A DNA stretch of 39,783 bases from Trichocoleus desertorum ATA4-8-CV12 (GCA_019358975.1 JAHHIL010000052.1:1-39783); one strand, 5' to 3'. Positions 15,563-22,253 are shown, counted from the stretch's first letter. Program-made: numbers and translations. Notes: generated from the sequence alone by a model not told the origin.

Positions 15563-15655
15563 CATTTTGGGGAAAGTGAAGGATGAGGGTTAGAAGCGAT
15601 CGCCGACAACTAGAGTTTTCAGTCTGTTGATTACTTTAGTTGCCTTGCTAGGCGT

Positions 15656-16138
15656 TTAATTAGCCAGTGCTAGAGGCGTTCCTTGAATTCGCTTCTCAAA
15701 ATCTAGGACTTGATGCTTTTCAGCCTCTCTTCTCAGGTCTGAAATAACTTCCCCGATTTTTCCAATTTCATGAATGACAATTTGCCCTTTGTTCTTGCCT
15801 GACGCTTTTAGAACCATCGTTCCAAAGCTTTCCCAATCCTCAATCAGATATAGCTCGGCATCAACAAATATCAGATTGCAGTTGAAGAGCGATTGCTCGT
15901 AGTTGCGAGACTTAAGAAAAGCAATCACTGTCCGAATTTCTTGAAGGGAAAGCTTTTCCCTTAATCTGCTGATGACCTTCAGCTCAATAATTTGGCCTAC
16001 TGAGTAAACCACCCGAGGCCGCTTTGAAGCGCCAATTCTTTGTGGCTTAACTAGTCCTGTTTCGTCTAGGTAGCTCAATCGTCCTGAAGTTATGCCAGTT
16101 ATTGAAAGAGCCTCCTGCCTGGTAAATCCGCTAATCAT
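15656..16138 (-). CDS. MerR-like HTH regulator, 160 aa
   Basis: The N-terminal part reads like a MerR-type winged helix-turn-helix: FTRQEALSITGITSGRLSYLDETGLVKPQRIG, then RVVYSVGQIIELKVISRLREK and LSLQEIRTVIAFLKS. The C-terminal 80 residues do not show a metal-binding Cys set; they look like an alpha/beta sensor or dimer part (LIFVDAELYLIEDWESFGTMV). It is divergent from the 42-aa gene at 16358. A perfect palindrome CTAATATTAG (16267-16276) in the shared upstream region is a candidate binding site. Confidence 0.75.
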   Translation of the reverse strand: MISGFTRQEALSITGITSGRLSYLDETGLVKPQRIGASKRPRVVYSVGQIIELKVISRLREKLSLQEIRTVIAFLKSRNYEQSLFNCNLIFVDAELYLIEDWESFGTMVLKASGKNKGQIVIHEIGKIGEVISDLRREAEKHQVLDFEKRIQGTPLALAN

Positions 16139-16266
16139 GACGACTACCCAATCTTAGTGAACCTATCTATCCAATTCAATCTTACATTTGTAAGGTTAAA
16201 TGCCGCATCAGTGCCAAGGTTGTAAACGAAACTAGAAAAATACTCATTTATCGATCTTTTTTCTAA

Positions 16267-16293
16267 CTAATATTAGGAAAGAGTAGCTATAAT
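16267..16293 (+). promoter_or_regulatory. Promoter (-10 TATAAT) with CTAATATTAG palindrome
   Basis: A perfect -10 TATAAT (16288-16293) lies upstream of the 42-aa gene. In place of a good -35 there is the palindrome CTAATATTAG (16267-16276), as expected for a promoter that needs a bound activator such as the divergent MerR-like protein. Confidence 0.5.
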
Positions 16294-16301
16294 CTAAAAA
16301 G

Positions 16302-16334
16302 CAAGCCCCCGATGGCTTCAACATCAGGGGCTTG
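16302..16334. promoter_or_regulatory. 5'-end hairpin of the 42-aa gene leader
   Basis: CAAGCCCC (16302-16309) pairs with GGGGCTTG (16327-16334), with an inner GATG/CATC pairing. The -10 box implies transcription starts near 16300, so the hairpin would sit at the very 5' end of the mRNA, ahead of the AAAAGGAGG ribosome site. Read on the minus strand it is followed by CTTTTTAG and could also be a terminator. Confidence 0.55.
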
Positions 16335-16357
16335 ACTTCTAAAAGGAGGTAAACATC

Positions 16358-16486
16358 ATGGCTCAACGCCAGACTAGTGCAAAAGCTGCTAAAGCTGCTT
16401 CTAAAGTTCTGCGTAGCAAGAGTGCGAGCAAGGCTGCAAAAACTGCGGCTGCTTCTGCTCTCTCACAACGTGCTCCTAGGAAGTAG
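16358..16486 (+). CDS. Small Ala/Lys/Ser-rich basic protein, 42 aa
   Basis: Short but convincing gene: an ideal ribosome site AAAAGGAGG ends 8 bases before the ATG, with promoter and leader hairpin in front. The sequence follows a pattern I know from short proteins in many bacteria (MAQRQTSAKAAKAASKVLR ... ending in ASALSQRAPRK), with QTS at the start, ASKVL in the middle and SALSQ near the end. It is basic, helical and of unknown function. Divergent from the MerR-like regulator. Confidence 0.7.
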   Translation: MAQRQTSAKAAKAASKVLRSKSASKAAKTAAASALSQRAPRK

Positions 16487-16619
16487 TATACTCCGCCCTC
16501 CCTTGGGGGTTTATCTCAGTTAGTGCCAGAGACTTGTAATCTGGACTGCTGATACCAGCGATCGCCGCACTACTGAGTTAATCAAGTGTTTGGCGATCGC
16601 TGGCCTATTGCACAAAAAA

Positions 16620-16645
16620 GAACCAGGGCTGTACACCGCTGGTTC
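16620..16645 (-). terminator. Minus-strand intrinsic terminator
   Basis: GAACCAG (16620-16626) pairs with CTGGTTC (16639-16645). On the minus strand the hairpin is followed by TTTTTT, a good terminator for transcripts arriving from the 16874-17732 genes. On the + strand it would sit in the leader of the 47-aa frame. Confidence 0.6.
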
Positions 16646-16669
16646 CGTAGTTAATCAACTAGGCCTATT

Positions 16670-16813
16670 ATGTCAAAAAAGAAGTTCACTTTTTCCCAGG
16701 CAAGCAAAGCTGGGAGCGAATTGCGCGATGATTCACTTAGCTTCCTCGCTAGATCGAACGCTGGATACATTCTGGCCTCTTGGAGATGGCAGATGAAAAC
16801 GAAAACGGCATAG
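16670..16813 (+). CDS. Possible small protein, 47 aa
   Basis: Frame starting MSKKKFTFSQASKAGSEL and ending in a basic tail (MKTKTA). It is basic and Ser-rich in the style of the 42-aa protein upstream (lysines at the start, SQASKA). It has no good ribosome site. A terminator follows 25 bases downstream, which supports a + strand transcription unit here. A longer frame at 16590-16796 is less protein-like. Confidence 0.4.
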   Translation: MSKKKFTFSQASKAGSELRDDSLSFLARSNAGYILASWRWQMKTKTA

Positions 16814-16837
16814 AACCTTTGCCTAAGTGAATTAGAG

Positions 16838-16864
16838 AGCCCTGGCCTGCGCTGGGGCTTTTGT
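16838..16864 (+). terminator. Intrinsic terminator
   Basis: AGCCCTGGC-CTGC-GCTGGGGCT forms a 9-bp stem (with two G-T pairs) and a tetraloop, followed by TTTTG. It ends the + strand unit with the small genes at 16358 and 16670. Confidence 0.7.
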
Positions 16865-16873
16865 GTTTGAGAA

Positions 16874-17101
16874 TTAGTCCAAGGTGAGGCGATCGCTCTT
16901 CTTCAATACATCCCAGCCCAGCCGTTTAATTTGCCGCATGGCTCCAGTCTGCCAAAGCGCCCCTTCAATCAACTCGGCAAACGCTTTTAAGTGACTACCT
17001 CTGAATTTGATGATTTCCTGCAACTCAGATTCGCTCAAGCTGCTAACCGTCCCCCACTCTTCTGGGCTGGGGTAGTGATCGTAGATGGGTAATTGCTTCA
17101 T
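16874..17101 (-). CDS. Hypothetical protein, 75 aa
   Basis: Small soluble, helical protein (SPEEWGTVSSLSESELQEIIKFRGSHLKAFAELIEGALWQTG). No family recognised. It belongs to a run of minus-strand small genes, with the 67-aa and 108-aa genes upstream, probably ending at the terminator 16620-16645. Confidence 0.55.
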   Translation of the reverse strand: MKQLPIYDHYPSPEEWGTVSSLSESELQEIIKFRGSHLKAFAELIEGALWQTGAMRQIKRLGWDVLKKSDRLTLD

Positions 17102-17191
17102 GGGCGATCGCCTGCTTCCTTCAAATCAGCAAAACTCAAGTTCTTCAAGCCAGAAATGCGATCGCCCCTAAACACCCTCAACCTGACACTC

Positions 17192-17395
17192 TCATTGACT
17201 ACTCCTCTTATCCAAACACTCTTGAAATAGACGAACCATGACTACGGCTTCAGCTTCAGAGGCATTGGCGATCGCCCCTTGGAGTAGTGATTGGGCCTTA
17301 ACGAGTGTTTCCTTTGCTTCTGGGTCTTCGTACATTTGAATGAGTTCAGCCAGTCGAGCCAGCATACCAGCACACTCTTCCCTACCAGTAGTCAT
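17192..17395 (-). CDS. Hypothetical helical protein, 67 aa
   Basis: All-helical small protein (EECAGMLARLAELIQMYEDPEAKETLVKAQSLLQGAI...). Unknown family. Ten bases separate it from the upstream 108-aa gene, so the two are co-transcribed. Confidence 0.55.
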   Translation of the reverse strand: MTTGREECAGMLARLAELIQMYEDPEAKETLVKAQSLLQGAIANASEAEAVVMVRLFQECLDKRSSQ

Positions 17396-17405
17396 GGGCG
17401 ATCGC

Positions 17406-17732
17406 TCACACTGTCGCTAGCAATGCCTCTACTTTACTGATGCGCTGTTGCAAGTTCTCAATCTCTTTGCCTAGGGCTTTGATGCGCTTACCACGAGCGA
17501 TCGCCGCTTCGTACTCTGCTACCTCAGATGCTTTGAGGTACTTCGACTTCTTACCGTCAAAGATAGGGTTTCGGCTTCTGACTTGCCAATAGAGATTCCC
17601 AGTTCTAGCAGTGCCACCAGCCCCAGTTTGGGCCACCCAGCAATCAAGTAGCACCTCACCTTCACTGCTGATCCTTGTGCGTTCTGCTTGGAGGGTGGTG
17701 AGTGCTTGGTGTAGGTCTTGAAGCTTGGGCAT
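17406..17732 (-). CDS. Hypothetical coiled-coil protein, 108 aa
   Basis: N-terminal helix (MPKLQDLHQALTTLQAERTRISSEGEVLLDCWVAQ), a central strand part (YWQVRSRNPIFDG-KKSKYLKASEVAEYEAAIARG) and a C-terminal coiled coil (LGKEIENLQQRISKVEALL). I recall this layout from small cyanobacterial plasmid/transposon-linked proteins but cannot name a function. I start it at ATG 17732; an in-frame ATG at 17777 would extend it across the inverted repeat 17733-17786. No ribosome site favours either. Confidence 0.6.
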   Translation of the reverse strand: MPKLQDLHQALTTLQAERTRISSEGEVLLDCWVAQTGAGGTARTGNLYWQVRSRNPIFDGKKSKYLKASEVAEYEAAIARGKRIKALGKEIENLQQRISKVEALLATV

Positions 17733-17786
17733 CTTTGATTCATGTGCAATTTTTACAAGCATAGCAGATTTGCACATGAATCAAAG
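17733..17786. repeat. 17-bp perfect inverted repeat
   Basis: CTTTGATTCATGTGCAA (17733-17749) and its exact complement (17770-17786) flank a 20-base AT-rich spacer directly upstream of the 108-aa gene. It is too long and perfect to be chance: a regulator/recombinase site or a cruciform. Confidence 0.75.
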
Positions 17787-18092
17787 GAGAAACTAACCTT
17801 AATTTGGTAGCTTGCCCTCACTGGGCGGCGCAAGGATCAGGCTCTGGCGAGGTACCTAATCAAGGTAGGTCTATTCAGGCGATCGCGCTGTATTTGATCA
17901 CGCCCTTTCACTCCCCTCGGCTCATCCAGAGAGTTTGTCCAATTTAGTCCTAGTGGAAAAACTATCATTATCCGCGAGGACTAAATTCTGAGGTCACAGC
18001 AGGGTGGGGCAGAGGGAAGAAGCACGGGGACTGGAGATTGGAACGGCGATCGCACCTCTTAATTTTTAGATTTACGAGGGTGCAAGCCGTTG
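17787..18092. other. Non-coding stretch with inverted repeat
   Basis: No gene seen. It contains an 11-bp perfect inverted repeat AATTTAGTCCT (17941-17951) / AGGACTAAATT (17977-17987) around 25 bases. No U-run follows, so it is not an obvious terminator. Confidence 0.6.
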
Positions 18093-18512
18093 TTAAACAT
18101 CGCCGTCCGTTTCAAAAGATTCTTTCAAAGGAGAGAAAAAAACGAGAGCCAAAATCACCCCATCCAATGTGACACCCGAATGGATAAGTACAGTTGCCCA
18201 CCCTGACTCAACATAAGGCCCATTAAAGGGCAGAAGAAGAAGTCCGAGGACGTAGTACATTGGCAGGAGGGTCTTTGCCCATCTCCTAAAACGGAAAAGC
18301 CCAGCGGCAAGCACGAGGGCAAAAACAATAAATGTCGTGTTCACGGTGGCGAGAACGATTTCGCCATTTGCAAGCGGAGCGCTTTCTACTCTTTCGAGGT
18401 AATTTTGCAACTCTGGGGGGAGGGAGGTCTCGGTTGCGAAAGAGACTATGACCACAGGGATTACGAGTAGCCAACTGAGTACTAGCAATCTTCTGAAGTT
18501 CTTTCGTGTCAT
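18093..18512 (-). CDS. Four-helix membrane protein in an integron-cassette-like setting, 139 aa
   Basis: Four hydrophobic segments can be seen (residues about 9-27, 53-72, 80-95 and 108-127). The protein resembles small membrane proteins I know from integron cassettes and proteobacteria: LPPELQNYLE after the first helix, FNGPYVESGW between helices 3 and 4, and the ending FSPLKESFE. Its base composition lacks HIP1 sites. On the minus strand a GTTAGAC core-like box lies 23 bases before the ATG (18535-18541), and the stop codon is embedded in GTTTAAC (18092-18098), matching the RYYYAAC and GTTRRRY ends of attC sites. This suggests arrival as a gene cassette. Confidence 0.7.
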   Translation of the reverse strand: MTRKNFRRLLVLSWLLVIPVVIVSFATETSLPPELQNYLERVESAPLANGEIVLATVNTTFIVFALVLAAGLFRFRRWAKTLLPMYYVLGLLLLPFNGPYVESGWATVLIHSGVTLDGVILALVFFSPLKESFETDGDV

Positions 18513-18627
18513 ATCCGTTCACCAAGAGAAATATGTCTAACGTTGTAGTTGAGCGGCGGCAACCAATTTCTGCATCATAGCCAATCGCCCTTATTCCATA
18601 AATGATTTAGTAACAAGCGCCGATACC

Positions 18628-19194
18628 TCAAAAGTGAAGAGCCGCGATCGCCCCCTCCATCTGTATCTCTGTAACCTCCAAATACCGCTGTAGGGCTTGC
18701 AAGCTGCGGTGCCCTGATATCTCCTGAATGACTCGCAGTGGTATCCCCGCGCTGCTCATCTGGGTTAAAGCAGTTCGTCTGAAACTGTGAGTGCTCACCC
18801 CCACCAGCCCCAGGCGATCGCACTTCTCCCGCAGAATCTCATCGGCTGACTTTGGGTTGATGTGCCCGCGCCCGTGCCGTCCGGGGAAGAGATACTGCTT
18901 ACCCGCCCCGGCTCGGTACGTTTCCAAGTAGCCCCTCAGAACTGCGTTAACCGGAATTTGCCGCGTCTCCTGCTTCCCCTTCGTGTTGGCCTTGCGAAGC
19001 GTCATCTTAGCCCTGACTCCCACCGCGTCATAAGCATCTGTAGTGAGCATGGAGCAAGCCTCGCTGATGCGGCAACCTGTGTAGAGGCAGATGCCAAAGA
19101 GGGCACGATCGCGATCGCTTTCAAACGCCTCAAACAGTTTTGCAATCTCAGAGGGCGTTAAAACCTTGGATTGCCCGTGACGATCTACCTTCAT
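18628..19194 (-). CDS. Tyrosine recombinase (catalytic domain only), 188 aa
   Basis: All catalytic residues of the phage-integrase/Xer family are present: R42 (TGCRISEAC), K74 in the beta-hairpin (KGKQETRQIPV), H136-x-x-R139 (HSFRR), H162 (GHRSLQ) and Y171 (QRYLEV). At 188 residues it lacks the usual N-terminal core-binding domain, as seen in small plasmid resolvase-like members. Likely jobs are plasmid multimer resolution or insertion of the adjacent cassette-like gene. It is 9 bases downstream of the XRE gene in the same operon. It does not show the extra domain of integron IntI. Confidence 0.88.
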   Translation of the reverse strand: MKVDRHGQSKVLTPSEIAKLFEAFESDRDRALFGICLYTGCRISEACSMLTTDAYDAVGVRAKMTLRKANTKGKQETRQIPVNAVLRGYLETYRAGAGKQYLFPGRHGRGHINPKSADEILREKCDRLGLVGVSTHSFRRTALTQMSSAGIPLRVIQEISGHRSLQALQRYLEVTEIQMEGAIAALHF

Positions 19195-19203
19195 TCTTAA
19201 TCC

Positions 19204-20121
19204 TTACGATTGTTTGAGTATCAGCATGTTTTCAGGCATAGGCACACCCAGCCAATTGCAAACCAGTTCCAATGTTGATGGGTCAGTTTTTTTACCATGC
19301 TCAATGCGACTGAGCCTAGAAGGGCTGACACCGCCTCCAATTTCATCAGCTGTTTCTCTAAGCCCTCGCTCCCCGCGTTTAGCTCGAACAAGAGTGGCAA
19401 TATCGACAGGAAGAGAATGAATTAAGTCAGGCTCATTCTGACTAGGCTTAGGAGCTTCGATATCCGGATAGAGAGACCAATATCTCTCCCAGTGGGAACG
19501 GTAAAACTCAGTTCCCAACGAGGTGATGTGCATTCGATTTGCACCTGGACTGGGGAGGTTAAAGTCCTCTGGATGAGAAACCTCTTTCACCAAAGCACCT
19601 TCCCGGTAGTCCTGTAACCTATCCCACGCGTTGAAGTGGATTCCTGCATACCTGAACCCCCACTCCTGCTTCAGTCCCTCATGTCCAGCACAATAGGCCA
19701 GCACCAAAGCTTCCCAGGCCAATTCACTTAACATACCCTTCGGTGTGCGCTTAGGAAGTATCTCTCCCAGCCCTGCCCGCACCGCCTTGCGGCCCAGCGG
19801 CGTTAGCTTAATTTCTAGCTCAGGCACTTCACCATCACACTCGACCAGCTTACGACGCTCTAAAGCTTGGAATGTGCTGCCTGTGCCTGGGTCAACAAGT
19901 CCAGCTTTTTTAAGCAGTTCTTTCAAGCGGCTAGATTTATTGCGTGCAACTTCCCCATACAATAGCCATCGCCACTCCGCAGCAGGACTTCGCTGCCCTG
20001 CAAATGCTCGTTGCTTTTCCTCGCGCTCAGTCTCTTGGTCTAGCTGATAAATCACTTCTAGATAGGACTGTTGGCGATCGTTCAAGTCATCCCAGATGGA
20101 GATTGGGATTGTGAGCTTCAT
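19204..20121 (-). CDS. Winged-helix plus C-terminal XRE HTH protein, 305 aa
   Basis: The N-terminal 130 residues read like one or two winged helices (RQQSYLEVIYQLDQE..., GSTFQALERRKLVECDGEVPELEIKLTPLGRKAV). The middle contains aromatic-rich sequence (WGFRYAGIHFNAWDRL). Residues about 244-298 are an XRE helix-turn-helix (LVRAKRGERGLRETADEIGGGVSPSRLSRIEHGKKTDPSTLELVCNWLGV). It is probably a regulator of the recombinase operon. It overlaps nothing and is 9 bases ahead of the recombinase gene. Confidence 0.75.
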   Translation of the reverse strand: MKLTIPISIWDDLNDRQQSYLEVIYQLDQETEREEKQRAFAGQRSPAAEWRWLLYGEVARNKSSRLKELLKKAGLVDPGTGSTFQALERRKLVECDGEVPELEIKLTPLGRKAVRAGLGEILPKRTPKGMLSELAWEALVLAYCAGHEGLKQEWGFRYAGIHFNAWDRLQDYREGALVKEVSHPEDFNLPSPGANRMHITSLGTEFYRSHWERYWSLYPDIEAPKPSQNEPDLIHSLPVDIATLVRAKRGERGLRETADEIGGGVSPSRLSRIEHGKKTDPSTLELVCNWLGVPMPENMLILKQS

Positions 20122-20148
20122 AGAGTCTCCTCACCCTCCAATTGCTTT

Positions 20149-20397
20149 TCATATCAAAAACTCATCGAGACGCCGCAGCAAAGACTCTTCAGTCGTATAA
20201 AAAATGGTCTTTGAACATTCTGGGCAGGTGACCACCGCATGGTTTGAGGGTTTGATGCGGTCAGCTTTGATGCCACAGCGAGTTTTATCTAGCCCTATCC
20301 AGAAGTGGGTGAGGTTGTGCTCCTCTTCCTCCTCAGTCAGGTAGACGCATCCTGTGAACCAAAAATCTTTGGGGTCTTCCCACTGCCATTCAGTCAT
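20149..20397 (-). CDS. Putative zinc-binding small protein, 82 aa
   Basis: It contains CPEC near the C-terminus (VVTCPECSKTIFY) and an upstream Cys-Gly (TRCGIKADR) that could complete a zinc site. The N-terminus is acidic (LTEEEEEHNLTHF). I choose ATG 20397; starts at ATG 20430 and TTG 20454 are possible. The inverted repeat TTACCTGAA/TTCAGGTAA (20414-20445) would then lie just upstream as an operator. It is the first gene of the operon with 19204 and the recombinase. Confidence 0.55.
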   Translation of the reverse strand: MTEWQWEDPKDFWFTGCVYLTEEEEEHNLTHFWIGLDKTRCGIKADRIKPSNHAVVTCPECSKTIFYTTEESLLRRLDEFLI

Positions 20398-20413
20398 ACT
20401 GCCCCAAGAAGCT

Positions 20414-20445
20414 TTACCTGAACTAATCATAGTTTCTTCAGGTAA
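20414..20445. promoter_or_regulatory. 9-bp inverted repeat upstream of the recombinase operon
   Basis: TTACCTGAA (20414-20422) and TTCAGGTAA (20437-20445) with a 14-base spacer, close to the likely start of the operon. Candidate operator for the XRE protein encoded in it. Confidence 0.45.
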
Positions 20446-20506
20446 GGCAGTCAAACCATTGGTACGCCGTTGTTATATCCAAATGGGAAGACAGAGTTAA
20501 TCCCAG

Positions 20507-20566
20507 CTTATCGATCGCCTCCGCCTCAAAATCGCTGAAACCCTGATTCTGTCGTTAATCGATAAG
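20507..20566. repeat. CTTATCGAT / ATCGATAAG inverted repeat
   Basis: Two exact complementary 9-mers (20507-20515 and 20558-20566), 42 bases apart in the divergent region between the recombinase operon and the RHH gene at 20673. A possible regulator or recombination site. Confidence 0.35.
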
Positions 20567-20672
20567 TTTTACTTAATTCGTTAGCGTTGTTAGCATCGTT
20601 TACGCTTCGAGCCCAAAATATTTGGTTAAGCTTGAGGGATGGACGCTAGCAGCGCTTTCAAGGTAGCCAGAA

Positions 20673-20900
20673 ATGCCAAAGCAGATGGTAGGGGCCAGAG
20701 TGCCTGAGTTATGGGTGAGCAAACTCAAGGCTTTGTCTGAGACGACAGGTTTGAGTCAGACGGAATTGATTTACCAGGCGATTGGGCAGTACTTGAGTGA
20801 GGATGTGTCCACTGTTGGCGATCGCCTCTCAACCATTGAAGGTGAGGTGAGCAGTATTAAGCAGAGGCTAGGAAAGCTGACAGCATCGTTGATGAGCTAG
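20673..20900 (+). CDS. Ribbon-helix-helix protein with coiled coil, 75 aa
   Basis: Residues 4-44 show the RHH order: strand KQMVGARVPELWV, helix SKLKALSETTG, helix SQTELIYQAIGQYL. A heptad coiled coil follows (VGDRLSTIEGEVSSIKQRLGKLTAS). It is probably a DNA-binding regulator of the CopG/Arc type. It lies just upstream of the parA operon on the same strand, 290 bases before it, and may control it or copy number. Confidence 0.72.
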   Translation: MPKQMVGARVPELWVSKLKALSETTGLSQTELIYQAIGQYLSEDVSTVGDRLSTIEGEVSSIKQRLGKLTASLMS

Positions 20901-20986
20901 CGATCGCTGAGAAGGTAGCTCGAATATTCACCTGGGCAAAAGCACAAGTTGAGAAGGCAATCACTTACTTGAGAGGCAACAGCCGC

Positions 20987-21028
20987 GCAAAACTGTCGGA
21001 AAAGCACGTATTATTCCGACAGTTTTGC
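20987..21028. repeat. 15-bp perfect inverted repeat
   Basis: GCAAAACTGTCGGAA (20987-21001) and its exact complement (21014-21028) around 12 bases. It can form a strong hairpin and ends in TTTTGC, so it may terminate the 20673 gene. Its length also fits a protein site near the partition locus. Confidence 0.7.
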
Positions 21029-21053
21029 ACAGACTTGCCTGACTCGCTGTGAA

Positions 21054-21112
21054 TAACTGCGTACGCAGATAGTTAATGTTTTGACTGGTTGATTGGCTAA
21101 GAGTTTAGTTAG
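21054..21112. repeat. Partition-flanking repeat, upstream copy (parS candidate)
   Basis: A 59-base unit: TAACTGCGTACGCA (containing the palindrome TGCGTACGCA), 23 variable bases, then GATTGGCTAAGAGTTTAGTTAG. The same unit with identical spacing lies just after the operon (22143-22201). Confidence 0.7.
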
Positions 21113-21191
21113 TTGAGTTTTTAACTAAAAAGGTAGCCAGCTCACCAAAAATCTGGCAGGCTGGCTAGTTAAGTCTTTGCAATTAAATTCA

Positions 21192-21785
21192 ATGATAATC
21201 ACAATCGTTGCCTACAAAGGTGGGGTTGGCAAAACGACTACAGCCATCCACCTTGCTTGCTACCTACAGAAAAAAGCTCCTACCTTACTAATTGACGGAG
21301 ATGCCAACCGTTCTGCTATCGGGTGGGCACAGCGGGGAAGTTTACCTTTCAAAGTGGTAGATGAGCGGCAAGGACCAAAGTTTGCACGGCAGTTTGACCA
21401 TATCGTTATCGATACCGCCGCGAGACCTGGGGCAGATGACTTAAAAGCGATCGCCGAAGGCTGCGACCTAATGATCATCCCCTCCTCCCCAGATGCCTTG
21501 GCAATGGAGGCGTTAGCGCAAACCGTGGAGGCAATGAAAGAGTTAGGGGCGGATCAGTACAAAATTCTAATTACCCTGACTCCCCCAAAGCCAAACAAAG
21601 ATGCAGAACTGGCACGAGCCACTCTAACTGAAGCTGGCCTCCCAGTCTTCGAGTCAGAAATTAGACGACTGCTGGCATTCCAGCGGGCTGCCTTAGTCGG
21701 GGTGCCTGTTTATGAGGTCAAGGACTCAATGGCAAAAATTGCTTGGCGCTGCTACGAAGCCATCGGACGTGAGGTGCTGGCATGA
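21192..21785 (+). CDS. parA: ParA-type partition ATPase, 197 aa
   Basis: Deviant Walker A box KGGVGKTT at residues 9-16, followed by LLIDGDANRSAIGWA (A' motif), VIDTAARPG (Walker B/switch) and IIPSSPDALAMEAL. The short length and lack of an N-terminal HTH are those of type Ib ParA/ParF/MinD-like partition proteins. It moves plasmid copies on the nucleoid by ATP-driven cycling together with the partner encoded next. The ATG at 21192 is used; a TTG five codons upstream is in frame. Its stop overlaps the partner start by four bases (ATGA). Confidence 0.9.
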   Translation: MIITIVAYKGGVGKTTTAIHLACYLQKKAPTLLIDGDANRSAIGWAQRGSLPFKVVDERQGPKFARQFDHIVIDTAARPGADDLKAIAEGCDLMIIPSSPDALAMEALAQTVEAMKELGADQYKILITLTPPKPNKDAELARATLTEAGLPVFESEIRRLLAFQRAALVGVPVYEVKDSMAKIAWRCYEAIGREVLA

Positions 21786-22141
21786 GCAGGGATGAGAGAG
21801 CGGGCAAGCTGAAAGGCATTTTTGATGCCGTCAAAACTAGGATATCTGAGCCTGAAATTGACATAGCACCGGAGCCACAACCGGAGAAATCCCAACCAAG
21901 CGCGATCGCGTCTAGCATTGATGCTGAACCAAAAACAGAGTCTAATTCACCCAAAAGGGCGAGAGCTAAGGGCAAACGCAGCAGCAGTGATTACAAGCAG
22001 GTATCGGCCTACATTCCCGCATCTATGCACCTGCAAGTGAAGCAAAAGCTGTTGCATGAGGCGATCGAGCAAGGTAGCACCAAGCCTAAGGAGTTCAGTG
22101 ATTTAGTGTGTGAGTTACTAGCTGAATGGCTAACCAAGTGA
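21782..22141 (+). CDS. parB: RHH centromere-binding partner of ParA, 119 aa
   Basis: The N-terminal 65 residues are acidic then Ser/Lys-rich and likely disordered, as in ParG/ParB-type partners whose tails stimulate ParA. The C-terminal 50 residues form a ribbon-helix-helix: YKQVSAYIPASMHLQVKQKLL, then KPKEFSDLVCELLAEWL. Gene order and the ATGA overlap with parA support a type Ib partition operon. It probably binds the TGCGTACGCA repeats on both sides of the operon. Confidence 0.78.
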   Translation: MSRDERAGKLKGIFDAVKTRISEPEIDIAPEPQPEKSQPSAIASSIDAEPKTESNSPKRARAKGKRSSSDYKQVSAYIPASMHLQVKQKLLHEAIEQGSTKPKEFSDLVCELLAEWLTK

Positions 22142-22142
22142 G

Positions 22143-22201
22143 TAACTGCGTACGCAATTATTTGATTAACTAACAAGGCAATTAGCTAATAGTTCAGCTA
22201 G
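22143..22201. repeat. Partition-flanking repeat, downstream copy (parS candidate)
   Basis: Second copy of the 59-base unit: identical first 14 bases (TAACTGCGTACGCA) and a final 22 bases identical at 17 positions (AATTAGCTAATAGTTCAGCTAG), at exactly the same spacing as the copy at 21054. Confidence 0.7.
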
Positions 22202-22253
22202 GAACTCGAATGCAAGGTGCGATCGCTGAAAATCCTCTCTAAGCCCTGAGTAA

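Noticed and set aside
16505-16566. tRNA-Thr(TGT)-like string: ATCTCAGTTAGTG (D-arm-like), GACTTGTAATC (anticodon-loop-like), GCTGATACCAGC (short T-arm-like).
   Set aside because: The acceptor stem does not close, the anticodon stem has two mismatches and the T-loop lacks TTCGA. At best a tRNA remnant, possibly an old integration site; a covariance-model scan would decide.
16590-16796. 68-codon plus-strand frame over the 47-aa frame.
   Set aside because: Its beginning runs through the hairpin 16620-16645 and a HIP1 site, and it has no ribosome site. The 47-aa frame has a more natural start and composition.
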